In this document: positions 10,111 to 22,009 of the stretch, in pieces | Layout: every line of letters starts with the position of its first letter | Numbering within the stretch: the stretch's first letter is position 1 | NCBI GenBank assembly: GCA_963971405.1 | Contig: OZ020489.1 | Coordinates: 37,357,047-37,421,046 of the forward strand | Source of the DNA: Psococerastis gibbosa | Lineage: Eukaryota > Arthropoda > Insecta > Psocodea > Psocidae | DNA: 64,000 bases | Direction: 5' to 3' | Made by a program: the position numbers and the translations under genes | The notes under the pieces: generated by a model | Database searches by the model: none | What the model was told of the DNA's origin: nothing | Seen by the model: the letters and a program-made list of their open reading frames with translations, nothing else

Positions 10111-11396
10111 ACGACCATGAGTGTGTACCTATGTAACAGTTACCCGTATTAGACTTGAAGTATATAGCTAAGGAAACGGAGCATCATCGTGTTTTATGTG
10201 ATACAATTTAATGATGCTAATTTTCCATATACCACATGACATCTAACATGCTTCGACTGATTGCCGTTGACAGCAAGTAGGGCCGTATTAAGGGTTTGGC
10301 AGAAGATGAGAGTAAGAAAACCGGGTAGATTTTGCATGATGTAAGTCTGTCAGAAAATTCATGTTTTTCCATTGTATACACCAAGGCCGTAGCAAAGGGG
10401 GGGGTTCATGGGGGTTCAACCCCCCCCCCCCCGAAAAAAAATCTCAGCAACCCTATTATGGCGATTTAGGATTGTGAACCACTCCACAATTAAATTTTCA
10501 ATAGCATTAGTTTTGAAAAGGTATTGATATGGCAAGGAGGGTAGCTTGAATTCAAAACACCCTCACTTGGAACATAAAGAATAGGTAACAAGAATTCTTA
10601 CAGTTCATATTTTAAGTTAGCATTGGCTATGATTCTAATTATTCTTAAATTTTTTTTAGGGCTTAGCTGCAAGTTACTAATGGAGTCGGGCGGATTACAA
10701 AACCCCACCAGATATGGTGGCTAGCCGCGAATATAATGAATAAGCAGTCCCCGACCAAGCAGCGGAATAATTAGAGGGTGATCGCCAATCTTAGATAGAA
10801 GGGGCATTCGAAGAAGAAGAAGATTCTGTTATATTTATTTGTTTAAAAAAATTGGGGGGGGGGCATAACCACTAACCATCGAGCACAATGTAGCAGGCAT
10901 ATGGGTGACTTCACCAAGATTCACCAAGTTTGGGTACGAGTCCATTTACAGTACAATTTAATATTACCTCTGTCTACATTGAGGTTCCGCCACTGACAAC
11001 TAGGCCTACAGCCAAGTACGGAGCGCTTGCCACTGTTGACCGCACAGGCAGCGAACCCTATGAAGCCATGTCCAGTAGGTACCATAATTGCAGTGACCCG
11101 TGAGAATCCAAGGCCTGGGGACACTCCACCAGGCCACCGCACAAAATGCCACGGATTCGTCGCACACATTTTGCTCACATGAATGCATACAGACATACAA
11201 TGTCGGGTAGGCTATTGAGATTTCTGACAGGAGAGAAATGACGTAACTGAGAAAAATTGAGTGCGCTGGCCGCCTGGACAAAATAATCACTTAATTCGGG
11301 AAACTAAGATAGCGCATGATTTTTGATAAGTGGGTTTCATCTGAATTGCAAAATAATACACTACAGTACTTTCGACTATTGCCCAGGGGTTCCCTG
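10111..11396. other. No gene seen; MITE fragments
   Basis: CAAGGCCGTAGCAAAGGGGG at 10382 with long G and C runs is one end of a hAT MITE like that at 22109. GCATTCGAAGAAGAAGAAGA at 10806 is a retroelement-like (GAA)n tail. The frames at 10921-11290 have no family. Confidence 0.45.
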
Positions 11397-11583
11397 ACAA
11401 ACTAGGCAACCTAGAGGAGTTAGGGCTATAAAGCCTTCTCTTACAATCAACTAGGAAAGCTTGGGCCCACCTGCGTCACTTGCCCTCCGAAGGATCGCCA
11501 GAAAATGTAGCAAGTGTGGGTCTCGAACCAACAACCTTTCGGGTGAAAGTCGGAGTCTGTAGCACTACTCTACATGTCCGGAC
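11397..11583 (-). mobile_element. SINE family A copy
   Basis: The body and tRNA-like head of family A are recognisable: CCTTCGGAGGGCAAG-type centre, then the inverse of a GGTTCGAGACCC B box and a GTAGTGCTAC A-box region. It is diverged and has lost its (TTTA)n tail. Confidence 0.8.
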
Positions 11584-12307
11584 GATGAAATAAAACTTAC
11601 CATTTCTAGAATATTTTATCTTCGCCCAACTAGCAGTCAACAAACTCCCCCAAACTTTTAAAACTCACTATCTCCAGAAATGTTTATTTCTAACCATAAT
11701 TTTTACAAAACTTTTCCACTTAAACCGACGCGAGTTACTTTATAGAGCCGTGTTTGCACTGACTGAAGCACTACTATTTTAGTTTGAAGATGGCAAAGGT
11801 TTCGGCTAAGGGTTAGAGGTTACACAGGTTATAGGTGGGTGACACGCAGCTAAAAAAGCAAGTCTTGCATTGATTATACATCAGGAGCCCCTTCATTTTA
11901 CACTACCCGGAGAATCCATATTAATCTTAAGTCGTCATTGCGCTGTGTGGGTTTTTCAGAGCAAAGTAGAGCTTCTTAGATTATTTTTTGATGACCCGTG
12001 ACCCGCGGACGGGCTTTTTTGAAAGCGACCTTTCACCCTGGAATTTTAAGAGCATGGGTGAACCACTCCGACGTGCTGTGACTTTTTTACTGATGGAAAT
12101 ATGTGATAGTAATGCAAGGTGACATGAAATGCTTTACAGTCCGATCTCTCTTTGCAGTAGATAATTTAGGCCCTAAATTTTAGGACTTGAAGCTTTTTTA
12201 AAAAATATATACGAGTATATGTATACAAAAGCACGGTGCCCACTCCATTATAATACTCGTAATTACATTATAAACGATAGGTAAGGCCAGACCTGTAACT
12301 AGAATTT
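11584..12307. other. No feature seen
   Basis: Unique-looking AT-rich sequence. Confidence 0.4.
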
Positions 12308-13138
12308 TATTGCTTTCCAATTTATACTTAGTATAAGGAAGGCTTTGTGATGGTCGAAATTTTCGATTCCGAAATTTCAACGGATTTACACGTTTTGATG
12401 TCCCAGGAACCCAAAAAAGTGGTTTTTACGAAATGTCTGTCTGTCGCTCTGTCTGTCTGTCTGTTCATCGATTTCCAGGCAAACTACTCGGCCGATTTTG
12501 ATGAAATTTTGCATGTAGGTTCACAAAAATTATGCCTCGAGATATTTTTTTTTAATATTTTGGACTAACTCAATTTGGGGGGGTTTTATTCTCAAAAAAC
12601 TAAAAAAAAAAAACGTCTAAAGAAATTATTTCTCAAAAACAGCTCCAACGATTTCTTTTAAATTCACATATATTGTAGTCGTTATTAATGTTAACAAAAT
12701 GCGGGAGGTCGCTTGTCCCTTGATAGTTTGCTTTCGGGGGTAAAAAAATAAAAATAACATAATTTTCATGAAAAAATGACTAAAAAATAATTTTTCTGCG
12801 GAACCTTTCTATCGATGATTTCTACCTTCAGGTAGGTTTTAGGTGTTCAATAGAGTAACAAAACCTGGCAGCTTGCATTCCCAAAAAAATATTTGGTTCT
12901 GTGCAAAAAATTATTTTTTTGAAAAAATGATGGAAAATTCACGCTCCAATACATACAATTGTTAGATTTGTTACTACTGTTACAATGTACCGTTCCTTCT
13001 AGAATATGGAATTGACTTTTAAGGGGTTGAAGGGTGGACCCCCCCCCCTCGAGGGATCTGAAATTTAAGCATAGGGAGATTATTTACTATGAAATTACAC
13101 ATTATGTCTGTCTACTAATTTATAAATTGGAAAGCATG
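12308..13138 (+). mobile_element. T-family non-autonomous DNA element, full length
   Basis: Begins TTGCTTTCCAATTTATA and ends TATAAATTGGAAAGCATG, a 16-bp inverted pair 830 bp apart. The interior carries a (CTGT)n tract near 12440-12470 and a frame starting at 12347 whose first 40 codons recur in the other copies. That frame has no recognised domain and is broken downstream. Confidence 0.8.
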
Positions 13139-13682
13139 TTCGAGTAAACTCGGACCGGTTCTTTAAGGGAGAGCTCCTTATAGAGTCTATTGAAATTTCG
13201 GAAGCCTGAAAAGTTCAATTAGGCTATATCTAGTGTAACCATAGTATTATTGTAGGCAATAACAGATCAAAAAACGCAAATTTTATAAAGCGTGAATTTT
13301 TTTTTGTAGTCTTCAAAAAAATATTATAATAACAGCTTTGCAGCTGTGAATTGAGAAACTTATTTAATTAAAAAAAATCAGCCAGCTTTTGTTTATAAAA
13401 AAATTGGAAAAGTTCGACCATATTCATATATACAAATTCTTTGTATGCTTCGTTTGGAATTTAATTTCGAACTTGTTTCCACAAGGTATTGCCAATGGCT
13501 GGATAATCATATATAAAAGCCAATGGCCCAATAGGAAGCCGAAGAGACACATTAGTAAATGAGATCGAGACGAGGTAGACTGGAGGACCTTGATCTTGCA
13601 GACCGCGACCCTTGACCCGCGGCTTGCGACCTTTGCCCGCCACTGTCAAAACGAGAAGTCGCTTATGGAGAATTGCCACGAT

Positions 13683-14660
13683 TTACTACATAGTCCAGCC
13701 CACGCCGAACAAGAGGTGCAGCCCTAAAAGGGTTCCCATTGTAGAGGTGGGCAGCCACGGAGGTCGACAGCTCTTTCAGGCTCTGATGGATTGGTCCCGG
13801 AGTATGTGGGTCTCTATTCACGGATGGGTTGGTCCAATAGTCGAATCCACGATTTGCCATACAGCCCACCCCGGCAAAGAAGTGTAGCATTGGCGGCAAA
13901 TTAAGTTTATAGCTCTTATGCTGATATATTGATCTTGGAGCACTTAGAACTCCATTCAAGGATGGTTTGGTCCAACAGTCAAACCACGATATACTGCACT
14001 CCCTAAGACGCCCATTCCACATACGTACATCGTCAATGAAAATTATGAAATTGAAGGACATTTCAATTTTACTCTATGCCATTGTTAAAATTGATCAATT
14101 ATCAATTGATCATAGAGTAAAATATTAGAATATTAGAAGTTCTTTGGTAAAACCACAAACAAACAAACTAAAATTAAAAAATGGCGTCATGGGATATGAC
14201 AAGTACATCTTTTTCAATTGATTTCTTTAAAAAAAAAACGCATTTCTGTATAAAAATTATAATAAGGATTAAATAATAAGGCGACGAAGAAAACAAATGC
14301 AATTTCAAGAAACAAATGCAAACAAATTTCAAAAATTTTGCGCATACACTTCAATTGAAAATTGTCAATTTTTGAAACAACATATGGAATGGCCCCCATC
14401 AATGAGAAATTGAAATGTCCTTCAATTTCATAATTTTCATTGACGTTGTACGTATGTGGAATGGGCGCCTACCCCACGCCGACCAGGAGGTGTAGCCCGA
14501 AAAGGGTTCCCATTGTGGAAATGCGCTGTCATGATGATAGACATCACCTTAGCTGATGGAATGGTCTCGGAGCACGTGGGTCTCCATTCACGGATGGGTT
14601 GGTCCAATAGTCCAATCCACGATTTGCTACAAAGTCGCTGCCCGGCACGCCAACAATGAG
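13683..14660. repeat. Degenerate tandem repeat, three units, split by a MITE
   Basis: Units of about 170-200 bp at 13683-13880, 13880-14005 and 14468-14660 share AAAAGGGTTCCCATTGT, TTCACGGATGGGTTGGTCC and CACGATTTGC. The foldback MITE 14005-14465 lies between units 2 and 3. Translations show repeating FDYWTNPSVN-like phrases, with no known domain. Confidence 0.75.
14005..14465. mobile_element. Foldback MITE, ends GCCCATTCCACATACG
   Basis: Left arm 14008-14075 and right arm about 14403-14463 are complementary, including CATTTCAATTTTACTC and GTACGTATGTGGAATGGGC. It splits the degenerate tandem repeat 13683-14660, so it is younger. Confidence 0.85.
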
Positions 14661-14814
14661 GTGCAGCCTTAAAAGAGTTTTTTTTTCTTTTCTTTTTTTC
14701 TGACTGTGAACGGTGGTCTGTCAAAGTCGGCTCAATAAGGATCTGTGGAGATGTGGATTAGTGGTGGCTACACGAAAATCTGGGCCTCTGGCACACACCA
14801 TCATTGAGGGCGCA

Positions 14815-14980
14815 GTGGAAGTAACCAATAGAAGAAGAAGGCCGAAGAAGGAATTTATTGGTCAACTAAAGGAGGACACAAGAGCTTGAACGTACCAAGA
14901 GCTGAAGAGGAAGGCACAGAACCGATAGAACTGGATTATGATATGCAGGGAGTTACTGCCAACCAATCGTTGAGATTGTG
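14815..14980 (+). pseudogene. LINE RT C-terminal remnant
   Basis: RRRPKKEFIGQLKEDTRA, stop, TYQELKRKAQNR, stop, then RELLPTNR: the G-R-P-x-x-x-Y-I-x-Q-x-K-x-D tail of a LINE with two stops. Preceded by a short (GAA)n run. Confidence 0.6.
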
Positions 14981-15537
14981 ACCTCTAATGAAGAAACCTA
15001 GTATGTAATTACGAGTAAATAGTAAATTGACGTATTCTCACAGTTCAATAGGCCAAATTTTACTAATGCGCCGAGCATGTGTCCCATGCCACAATAAAAA
15101 AAAACATGATGAATTTCAAAGTCTTGGGCTTTATCATCATCTATAGCTCCAGCAGAACCCCCTGGAGTTTCGAGCCAACCAAAGGTCAGCTAAAAAATTA
15201 GCCCCTGAGGTGTAAACCTGCGAGCTACTGTGCACAGCGCTGCGATAAGAGCCCATACAAATTGGCCCATGCCTAGAATTAATAGTATGTTCAGGTAGGC
15301 TGCAACATTCATTAGTCGCGGAAGATTTGAAACAGAGATTGGCTGCTTGCCTGCTTGTGACCCATGTCGATGCCTATGGGACGATAGCGGCCAAAGTCAC
15401 TGTCATTCAATTTCCTACCAAATTACCGTATTAGCAAAGAGAAGTTAAAAATTATAAATGGTTTACATGAAACTGTAAATGCAGGGGAGACAAAAAACTT
15501 CTAAAATATAAATGCTTCTACATTATATGGGTTGTAT
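14981..15537. other. No gene seen
   Basis: 15150-15245 has a GTTTCGAGCCAACC box reminiscent of a SINE head, but no second copy was found. Confidence 0.35.
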
Positions 15538-15774
15538 AGTGGGACATGATAACGCGCTGAGTCCTGGTCACCTCCGATTAAATCGTGTGACTTTACTATG
15601 TTCCCCAAGTGGTTCGGAATCCACTATAATCAGGAGGTCCTCCCTGTCAGTCCACTCCCCTTTCCCCGAGGTGAAAGAGTCTGCCCTTAGGGTGCCTCAA
15701 AGTTAACAAGTAGATCTACTCCCCCCGCCAAGCTGACAGGGTTGCTTAAAGCCGAAATGCTGAAAGCAGGCGTT
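15538..15774 (+). mobile_element. SINE family B2 copy, 5'-truncated
   Basis: Core CCTGGTCACCTCCGATT, then CCACTATAATCAGGAGGTCC, CCCTGTCAGTCCACTCCCC and the GCTGAAAGCAGGCG end. The head with the tRNA-like box is absent. Confidence 0.8.
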
Positions 15775-16497
15775 AGAACAACAATATTATATGGGTTGCA
15801 ATATTTTAATTAATATTCTTTGATAATACAAAATGGCCGAAGTCAAAAAATGTCCCAGACAAAAAATATTGTGGGGTCGAAACCGCGGGGCCTTAATGTC
15901 CTGCTTCACAGTCTCTCACAAGCAAAAAGCTTTCATTCATTTCCCCGGTCATGAAAGGGTAATAATAATTAACCAATTAATTAATGTGAATGAGACTTTC
16001 AATAATCAATTCCAACAATAACTGTACCAAGTACCGGTAATAAAACGAAATTAATGAGAAACAGGTAGCGGCCATCTTTTATATCAGTAAAACTCATTTC
16101 TGCAGCAAAGACATTTCACACGCATATTACCAGGCAATCTAGATAGTGTGCAGATCAGATAAAACCTTTAAAGCAGTGCCATTCACATTCAAGTGCATTG
16201 GCAACTCAATGCTTTGAAAGAAACTGCTACTGTCAATTATTCAATGCTATTAAGAAGATTCTTAAGATCAATTACTGAAGGTGTTTATTATTGTAGTATG
16301 TAGTATAATGCACGGCAATTGAATAAGAAATGTAGTCCTACTTGCATTGATTAGAATTCTAATACAGTGAAATGGCATTATTGCGAAATACATATCCTTT
16401 AGGGGGGGGGGGGGGTTCCTTTTTTTGAGCGCGAAATTAACTGTTCATTAGTAAACAATGTGGCAATATAATTACAAAGAATTTCAGGGCCGGAGTT
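15775..16497. other. No gene seen
   Basis: A 60-codon frame at 15833-16021 has no family. A G run occurs at 16401-16414. Confidence 0.4.
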
Positions 16498-16680
16498 ACG
16501 TGATGAAGCAGTAGAATCCAGAATGAAATGCTATGATCGCTCTGAAAGCGTACTTCCAAACGTTTCGTCAACATCTGCGGTTGACATCTTCAGTGGAACT
16601 GCGGAACATCTTAGAGTTATGATTTTAGACGCAGATGTTGGCGAAACGTTTGGAAGTACGCTTTCAGACCCGGTCCCGAG
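16498..16680. mobile_element. Palindromic MITE, family ACTTCCAAACGTTTCG, copy 1
   Basis: GAAAGCGTACTTCCAAACG and CGTTTGGAAGTACGCTTTC are inverted about 128 bp apart (16540-16667). The outer AAGCAGTAGAATCCAG is shared with copies at 20430 and 45630. Confidence 0.75.
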
Positions 16681-17863
16681 CCTTCTTGTAGTTGAGTGCA
16701 ATAGAAGGTTTTATAGCAATTTACTCCGATAGCTTGGCTAAATAATAGAATTTATTTAAAAAAAGGCCAGCTGGCATTTATTTAATTAATTATGTACCTT
16801 ACAGAGTAGGTTCGTAGAATTAGTGTAGCATAAGAAAAATATTGATAAAGGCTTTCATTTCATGTGCGACTAAGGCCATTTTTGAAATTTTTGAGATAGC
16901 GCCTATGCCCCCCCTTAGGCCAATACATTATTAAATTCAACCATATCAAACTATTACCACGACTTAGTAGTACATATTTTTTACCCCCTTGAGACTGGAC
17001 AAACTTACACTAGATATAGAAGGAAAATTTTCATCAATCCGAATAAATCATGTACTTAATTAAGAGTAAAGAACACATTTAAAAAATATAAATACTATAT
17101 ATTGTATTAGGTATTTTTTGTATTTAAAAAAAAAAAACTTGTATCGTAAAAACCAATCGAAGCTATGTATCGAGTATCGTCTATCGACGTTTTCGATCCT
17201 GGGACTGTGTCCAACCATACTACTACTACTGTTTCTTGTCGTTTAACATTTTGAGAGGAATAAAAAAAAATTGCCCCCCCCCCCTAATCCAATCCTGGGG
17301 TGCAATCATAAGCATTGACATATTATTGGCAGTCTACGTACTTAATATCTATGGCGCCCTGTAGGGATTACGTTGATTGCGACACCAATCAATGGGCTCC
17401 AATCAGGCGGAGGAAATTGCGGGTAAAAGATTGTGATCTCTTTTAATTGGCGGGAACATTGTTTCCGATATCCGGTGAAGGCACTGACATCCGGTCAAGC
17501 AGAGTTGACTAATGACAAGCCAGTTTCCGATCACCGTTTAAGAGATTGTGTCGTATATCTTCGTATATCTAAAGTGATTGTATCTCTCTCTTTCACAACG
17601 GTTGTTGAGAGATAATTTAGGCCTACTAGAAGAGTAGAGATAGTAGCGTACGAAACGAAACGTCGCCCCTTCCCCTGACAATGGTCTCCACCCTAATTGT
17701 TCGATGACTTTTATCCCATGTCATTAGAATGACTATTACCACAGAAGGCAATGTAAGTCCAACTAACTATTTCTTAAATGCTGGTATTACACAATTGTCA
17801 TTAGCATTTAACAACAGATCAGGAAATACTGCTACTTTTCAAAATCTGGCCACCATACCATGG
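16681..17863. other. No gene seen apart from a SINE tail
   Basis: AT-rich, C run at 17274. Nothing else recognised. Confidence 0.4.
17199..17230 (+). mobile_element. SINE family B1 tail fragment
   Basis: CCTGGGACTGTGTCCAACC followed by (TAC)n, identical in pattern to the 3' end of B1 copies. Too short to say whether it is a truncated insertion or a relic. Confidence 0.6.
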
Positions 17864-18194
17864 AACAGGGGCTCCCAAACTGTGGTCCACAGACATAAAT
17901 GAGGTGGTCCTCGGACCAAAGTAAGAAATAGGAAAAAAATCAGCTGAAATATTGGAAATTTGAAGTACAGGCCTAACAGTACAAGTCTTGGCACTGGTAT
18001 ACAGTATAAAATCCAACTGAATAACCGATACCAGTCCTAAACATTTAATCAAATATTAGCATGTAATTGTACAGGTAGACACAAATGGACAAATCATCCT
18101 AGAATTTGACAATTTTCCTATCACAGCTATGGTGGTCCACAAAAATCAAAAAATTATCTAGTGGTCCACGGACATGAAAGGTTAGGAACCCTTG
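17864..18194. mobile_element. hAT-like MITE, ends CAGGGGCTCCCAAAC
   Basis: Begins CAGGGGCTCCCAAACTGTGG and ends AGGTTAGGAACCCTTG. GTGGTCCAC motifs recur near both ends. This end type is common in hAT non-autonomous elements. Flanking 8-mers match only in part. Confidence 0.65.
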
Positions 18195-19745
18195 TCATAA
18201 AAGGTTGCCCCATCAATGTCAATTTTTAATGTTAAAAAGTTAATAACGCTTTATGCAATTAGGTATTGCTCGCAGGCCTGTTCATTTAGACAGTTAGGTA
18301 CCTGTGTTAACATGTATTGCTATATCAGCCTTGTCGATGGACATCAAATAGGGGATCAAGTTAAATAATGCGTGGCGTGATGACTAGACACCCTGGAACA
18401 CCTAGATCGTGGGTTCAAGTCTCTCATGTTCCAAGATTTTTCATGGTTATCTATTTATAGGAAAGTAAAAATTGCATAGGGCTCCCTCGAATAACGTCCA
18501 AACCCTGCGTTAAATGCATAGACATAGTAAAACTATAGACTCATCGTAAACATTAGGATTGAAGCCTCTTGACTTCGGCTATTTCCGTAGCATAGGAGCA
18601 GATTGAGCCTTTTGCCATTTGATACCGTCCGTGCTGGTAACATTTTATTTTTTATTAGATTATTTAAAGATTATTTACAACGGAAAATCCTTCCAGGTAA
18701 CCAGCCATATTTTTATGCACAACTTGGAGTACTTTTAATTTATATTTTTAACAACATTTTAAGTAAAGTTCTCCCTACTTTTAGATAAAAATAAATTTTT
18801 TTAATGCAGATCTTCCAGTACTTTTAATTTAAATTTGAGACAATATATATAATAAATGTAAATAATAAATATATCTATATATGAAACAACAAAGAAAAAT
18901 TTGAATTTCCCGCCAAAATGCACCTATGAGGGGGCGTGGTCGTGGCTTCAGTCCTCCAGCACAGCCGAAATACGACATGGTGGCTCCATAGTTTTATTAG
19001 CTCCATGGTTAAATGTACCAAAAAGATCTACCCTTCAGGGAATTCACTTCCAGGTTCCAGCCAGTATTTTTAGTTTTTGAATCGTCAGATGGCGACTCAA
19101 TCTTCTGTAGGCCTACAACTTTAGTGTATGTGTAATAAGAACATAGCAGCCTCTATCTTTGACATTTTAATCACCCCTGAACATATTTTATGAAAATGGG
19201 GGTATGAACATTATTTGAGGGAAGTATTTTTATTTATTATTTATATTAATTATTATTGATGAACATCTGGATTGCCATCTTGGTCCCTGCTAAAAAAATT
19301 CTAGGGACGGCCCTGATGTATGGGGTCACATCAAGGTCGCTCCCGTCTTTTAGATGGCAAAATCAGATTAAAAAAAACATGAATGTGATTAATCCGATGT
19401 TTACGAGACCAAGTTAGCCCTATTTGCTCCACCCAGGTCGACTTCAATGTAAAAAACTGTCAGAGCAGGCGGTGTTATAATCTGGAGCCGAACGTCCCAC
19501 GCATCCCCATTTACATGACATACTGACGAAATTCTCAGGCACAGCCTTATGGATTTTAGATAAGGACCACACTTATATGTAACCTTTGCTTGTTTTCTGA
19601 ATTTATTATAAGGGCGTTACGGTACATGCATTAAACCAAAGAAATCTACAAAAATTTAATTGCTTGCGAGGTTACGGATTCGGTCAACGACACGACTTCA
19701 CATGGGGTCATATGTTTGCAAGACGCTGGAGAGAATACCTTATGC
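18195..19745. other. No gene seen
   Basis: GTGGGTTCAAGTCTC at 18410 resembles a polymerase III B box (possible old SINE). ATTCTAGGGACGGCCCTG near 19300-19315 looks like a hAT right end without a partner. Confidence 0.4.
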
Positions 19746-19758
19746 CATTTAGTGTATA

Positions 19759-20000
19759 GTAGTAGTAGTACGGTTTGACACAGTCCCAGGCCACGGTGTG
19801 GGCCCATAGGACTCCAGTGGACCTCCTGATTATAGTGGATTCCGAACCACTTGGGAAACACAGTGAAGTCACACGATTAGTTCGGAGGTGACCAGGACAA
19901 GTCCTACCATGTTTCCCTACCGGCACTGTGCACACGACCAATTTATCTGCAGCTTTGAACCTGCTCTGGTCCGCTGGATTCAACTTGGTATGGCGGCCGG
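19759..20000 (-). mobile_element. SINE family B1, complete copy
   Basis: Same element as at 8207, in reverse, with its (TAG)n tail at left. A 13-bp duplication CATTTAGTGTATA lies at 19746-19758 and 20001-20013. By eye it is very close to the 8207 copy, so the family was active recently. Confidence 0.92.
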
Positions 20001-20424
20001 CATTTAGTGTATAAGGCAGGCAGAAAATATTGACATTGGTGTTGAAATTGAGGGTTAGTGGGTTGGAAGAAATGTTCCTTTTAAATTTTTATACACATTG
20101 GAATGAGAGCAGGGCAGTAGTTGTTGAATGTTGGGGGGAGGAGGGAGGAGGAATTTGCCAACTCCAAGAACAAGTTTGCCAACTAATTTTTGTTGTTGTT
20201 GGAAACGTTGGAGTTAAATTCCTACGTAAACCTGGGGGGGGGGACTAGTTTGCACTACTAGGTGAGAGATTATATACCAAGGAGAGATGAGCTATGGACA
20301 ATAGAGTAATTGCGCGGGCAAATGTCAAGAAGTACAAATCTAGCACAGAGAATGATATGCTGGAACATTTCATGGTGTAGACTAATGCAAGCTAATGAGG
20401 CCGAATTCAACGAAGCTCCAAAAA

Positions 20425-20545
20425 CGAAGAACCAGTAGAATCCAGTTTGATGGACCGTGGTCGATATGAAAGTGAACTTCCAACTTTTCGTTACGAAGAC
20501 GCCGAGGTACAACCATCGAAGTCTAGCCATATTAAAAACTCCATA
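20425..20545. mobile_element. Palindromic MITE, family ACTTCCAAACGTTTCG, half copy
   Basis: CAGTAGAATCCAGTTTGATGG and AAGTGAACTTCCAACTTTTCG follow the left half of the family. The right half is missing or too worn to see. Confidence 0.55.
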
Positions 20546-20734
20546 CTATCTAGTGTACCTGTACCCCTTCTGGCTACGGCGTTGAATCTTTATCTGCCCC
20601 ACCTGTTTCCTCCCTTACTTATCACCTACTTACCAATACCTTGATGCTTGGTACTGGGGTAAGTCAAAAACAGTACCGGTTTGTAGAAATCTAAGATAAT
20701 CAAACAAGCATCTTGCTTGAAGTAGGCCCATGTG

Positions 20735-21145
20735 CGGTAGGGGCGGTTCCAGCGGAAACTTTATGGGGTGGGGGTCACAAGCAGTGGCGGCGCTAGAAAT
20801 TTTAAGGCGGGGGGGCCATGGGGGGGCATGACTTCTATCTGGGGGGCCAATGAAAAAACAAAACATTTTTCAATGGGAGTAGGTATATCGTTCAATAATT
20901 CTGCAATTTAACAACATGTAAAATACCTCAAAAGTGGGAGGGGTCCAGGAGGGGCCGGAGAAACTGTTGGGGGGCCAGGCCCCCTCGGGCACCCCCGTAG
21001 CGCCGCCACTGGTCACAAGCTGTATGTAATTTTAAAAGTTTTTTTTTTTGTAGAAAAGTTGATTTTTTTTTAAATATCTTATGAATTTACTTATTTAGGG
21101 GGTCATGTGACCTCTGTGACCACCCCCCGTGGATCCGCCATTGAT
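20735..21145. mobile_element. Old hAT-like element hosting MITE copy 3
   Basis: GGGGCGGTTCCAGCGG near 20738 and CCGTGGATCCGCCATTG near 21145 look like inverted CAGGGGCGGATCC-type ends. The MITE 20782-21011 sits inside. A similar end, GGGCGGACCCAGCGG, occurs alone near 50253. Confidence 0.45.
20782..21011. mobile_element. hAT-type MITE, family CAGTGGCGGCGCTA, copy 3
   Basis: 230 bp, perfect inverted ends and a perfect 8-bp duplication GTCACAAG (20774-20781, 21012-21019). It is inserted in an older hAT-like element whose right end reads GGATCCGCCATTG (about 21130-21145). Confidence 0.95.
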
Positions 21146-21749
21146 TTGTGTGGCTAGGGGAAACGCTGCTGCAGTCCTGATGACCCTACATGAGGATAAG
21201 GCCCGGTAAAAGTAAAGTAAGTACATTGAAGTATGCACACCATCCTTGGTCGTCCTACGCCAACCTATATAGCTAAAGATTATTGGTATTACCGTACCTA
21301 TAACGTAGCCTAATATTCAAGTAGGTAGCCGGCATGTGTTTTAAAAGGTGTGAAGGCGTACCTGAAGTGGCACTCGTAAGATAATAGAGATATGTACCTA
21401 CGGGTTAAGCAACTAAATCAATTACTGTACGGCTGGCTCTCATTGCGAATTCTCTATAGTGTCATGCAAAAATTTGATTATACCTACTTAAATCTGACCG
21501 TGTCGAGTCACACTTACTTATTAAGATCATCACAATATTCTTGCGTAATGTAGCCTATAGTGAATTATTGGGTTATAACATAACTGGAGAAATGGAAGTG
21601 TTGAACAGAATCACTTTGGAAATCAGAAGTGTTCAGATTAACTTTTTTTGGCTAGTTACTGCTACAATGCAGTAGGTAGTGGGCAAAGAACATATAGGTC
21701 TATACATATATGGTTATTACCACTTCTGATTTCCGTGGGGGGGGGGGGG

Positions 21750-21919
21750 CAGGGACGGATCCAGCCCATTTGGGGGGGGGGGGTAGTTGTGGGTCAAAAT
21801 AGGAAAAAAATATGTAAGATCGATTAATAAATAATAGTAATAAATTTAATAAATTAATTTACAATAGATTTAGCAATTTTTTTGGGGGGAGGGGGCAGCT
21901 ACCCCTGTATCTGTCCTTG
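21750..21919. mobile_element. MITE, family CAGGGACGGATCC, copy 1
   Basis: Ends CAGGGACGGATCCAGC and ATCTGTCCTTG (inverted match about 9 of 11). Flanked on both sides by runs of at least eight G, compatible with a poly-G target duplication. The interior GTGGGTCAAAATAGG is shared with the copy at 48197. Confidence 0.75.
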
Positions 21920-22009
21920 GGGGGGGGGGGATACTGAAAACACAGCTGCTACCCAGGGCCGTCAATTTGGGGGTTCACAAAAATCACATCTCACGCGTGA
22001 CCATTTTGT

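Noticed and set aside
12347-12568. Host gene with Cys/Leu/Ser/Val repeats
   Set aside because: The CLSVCLSV-type run is the (CTGT)n tract of the T-family element, and the frame recurs in other T-family copies.
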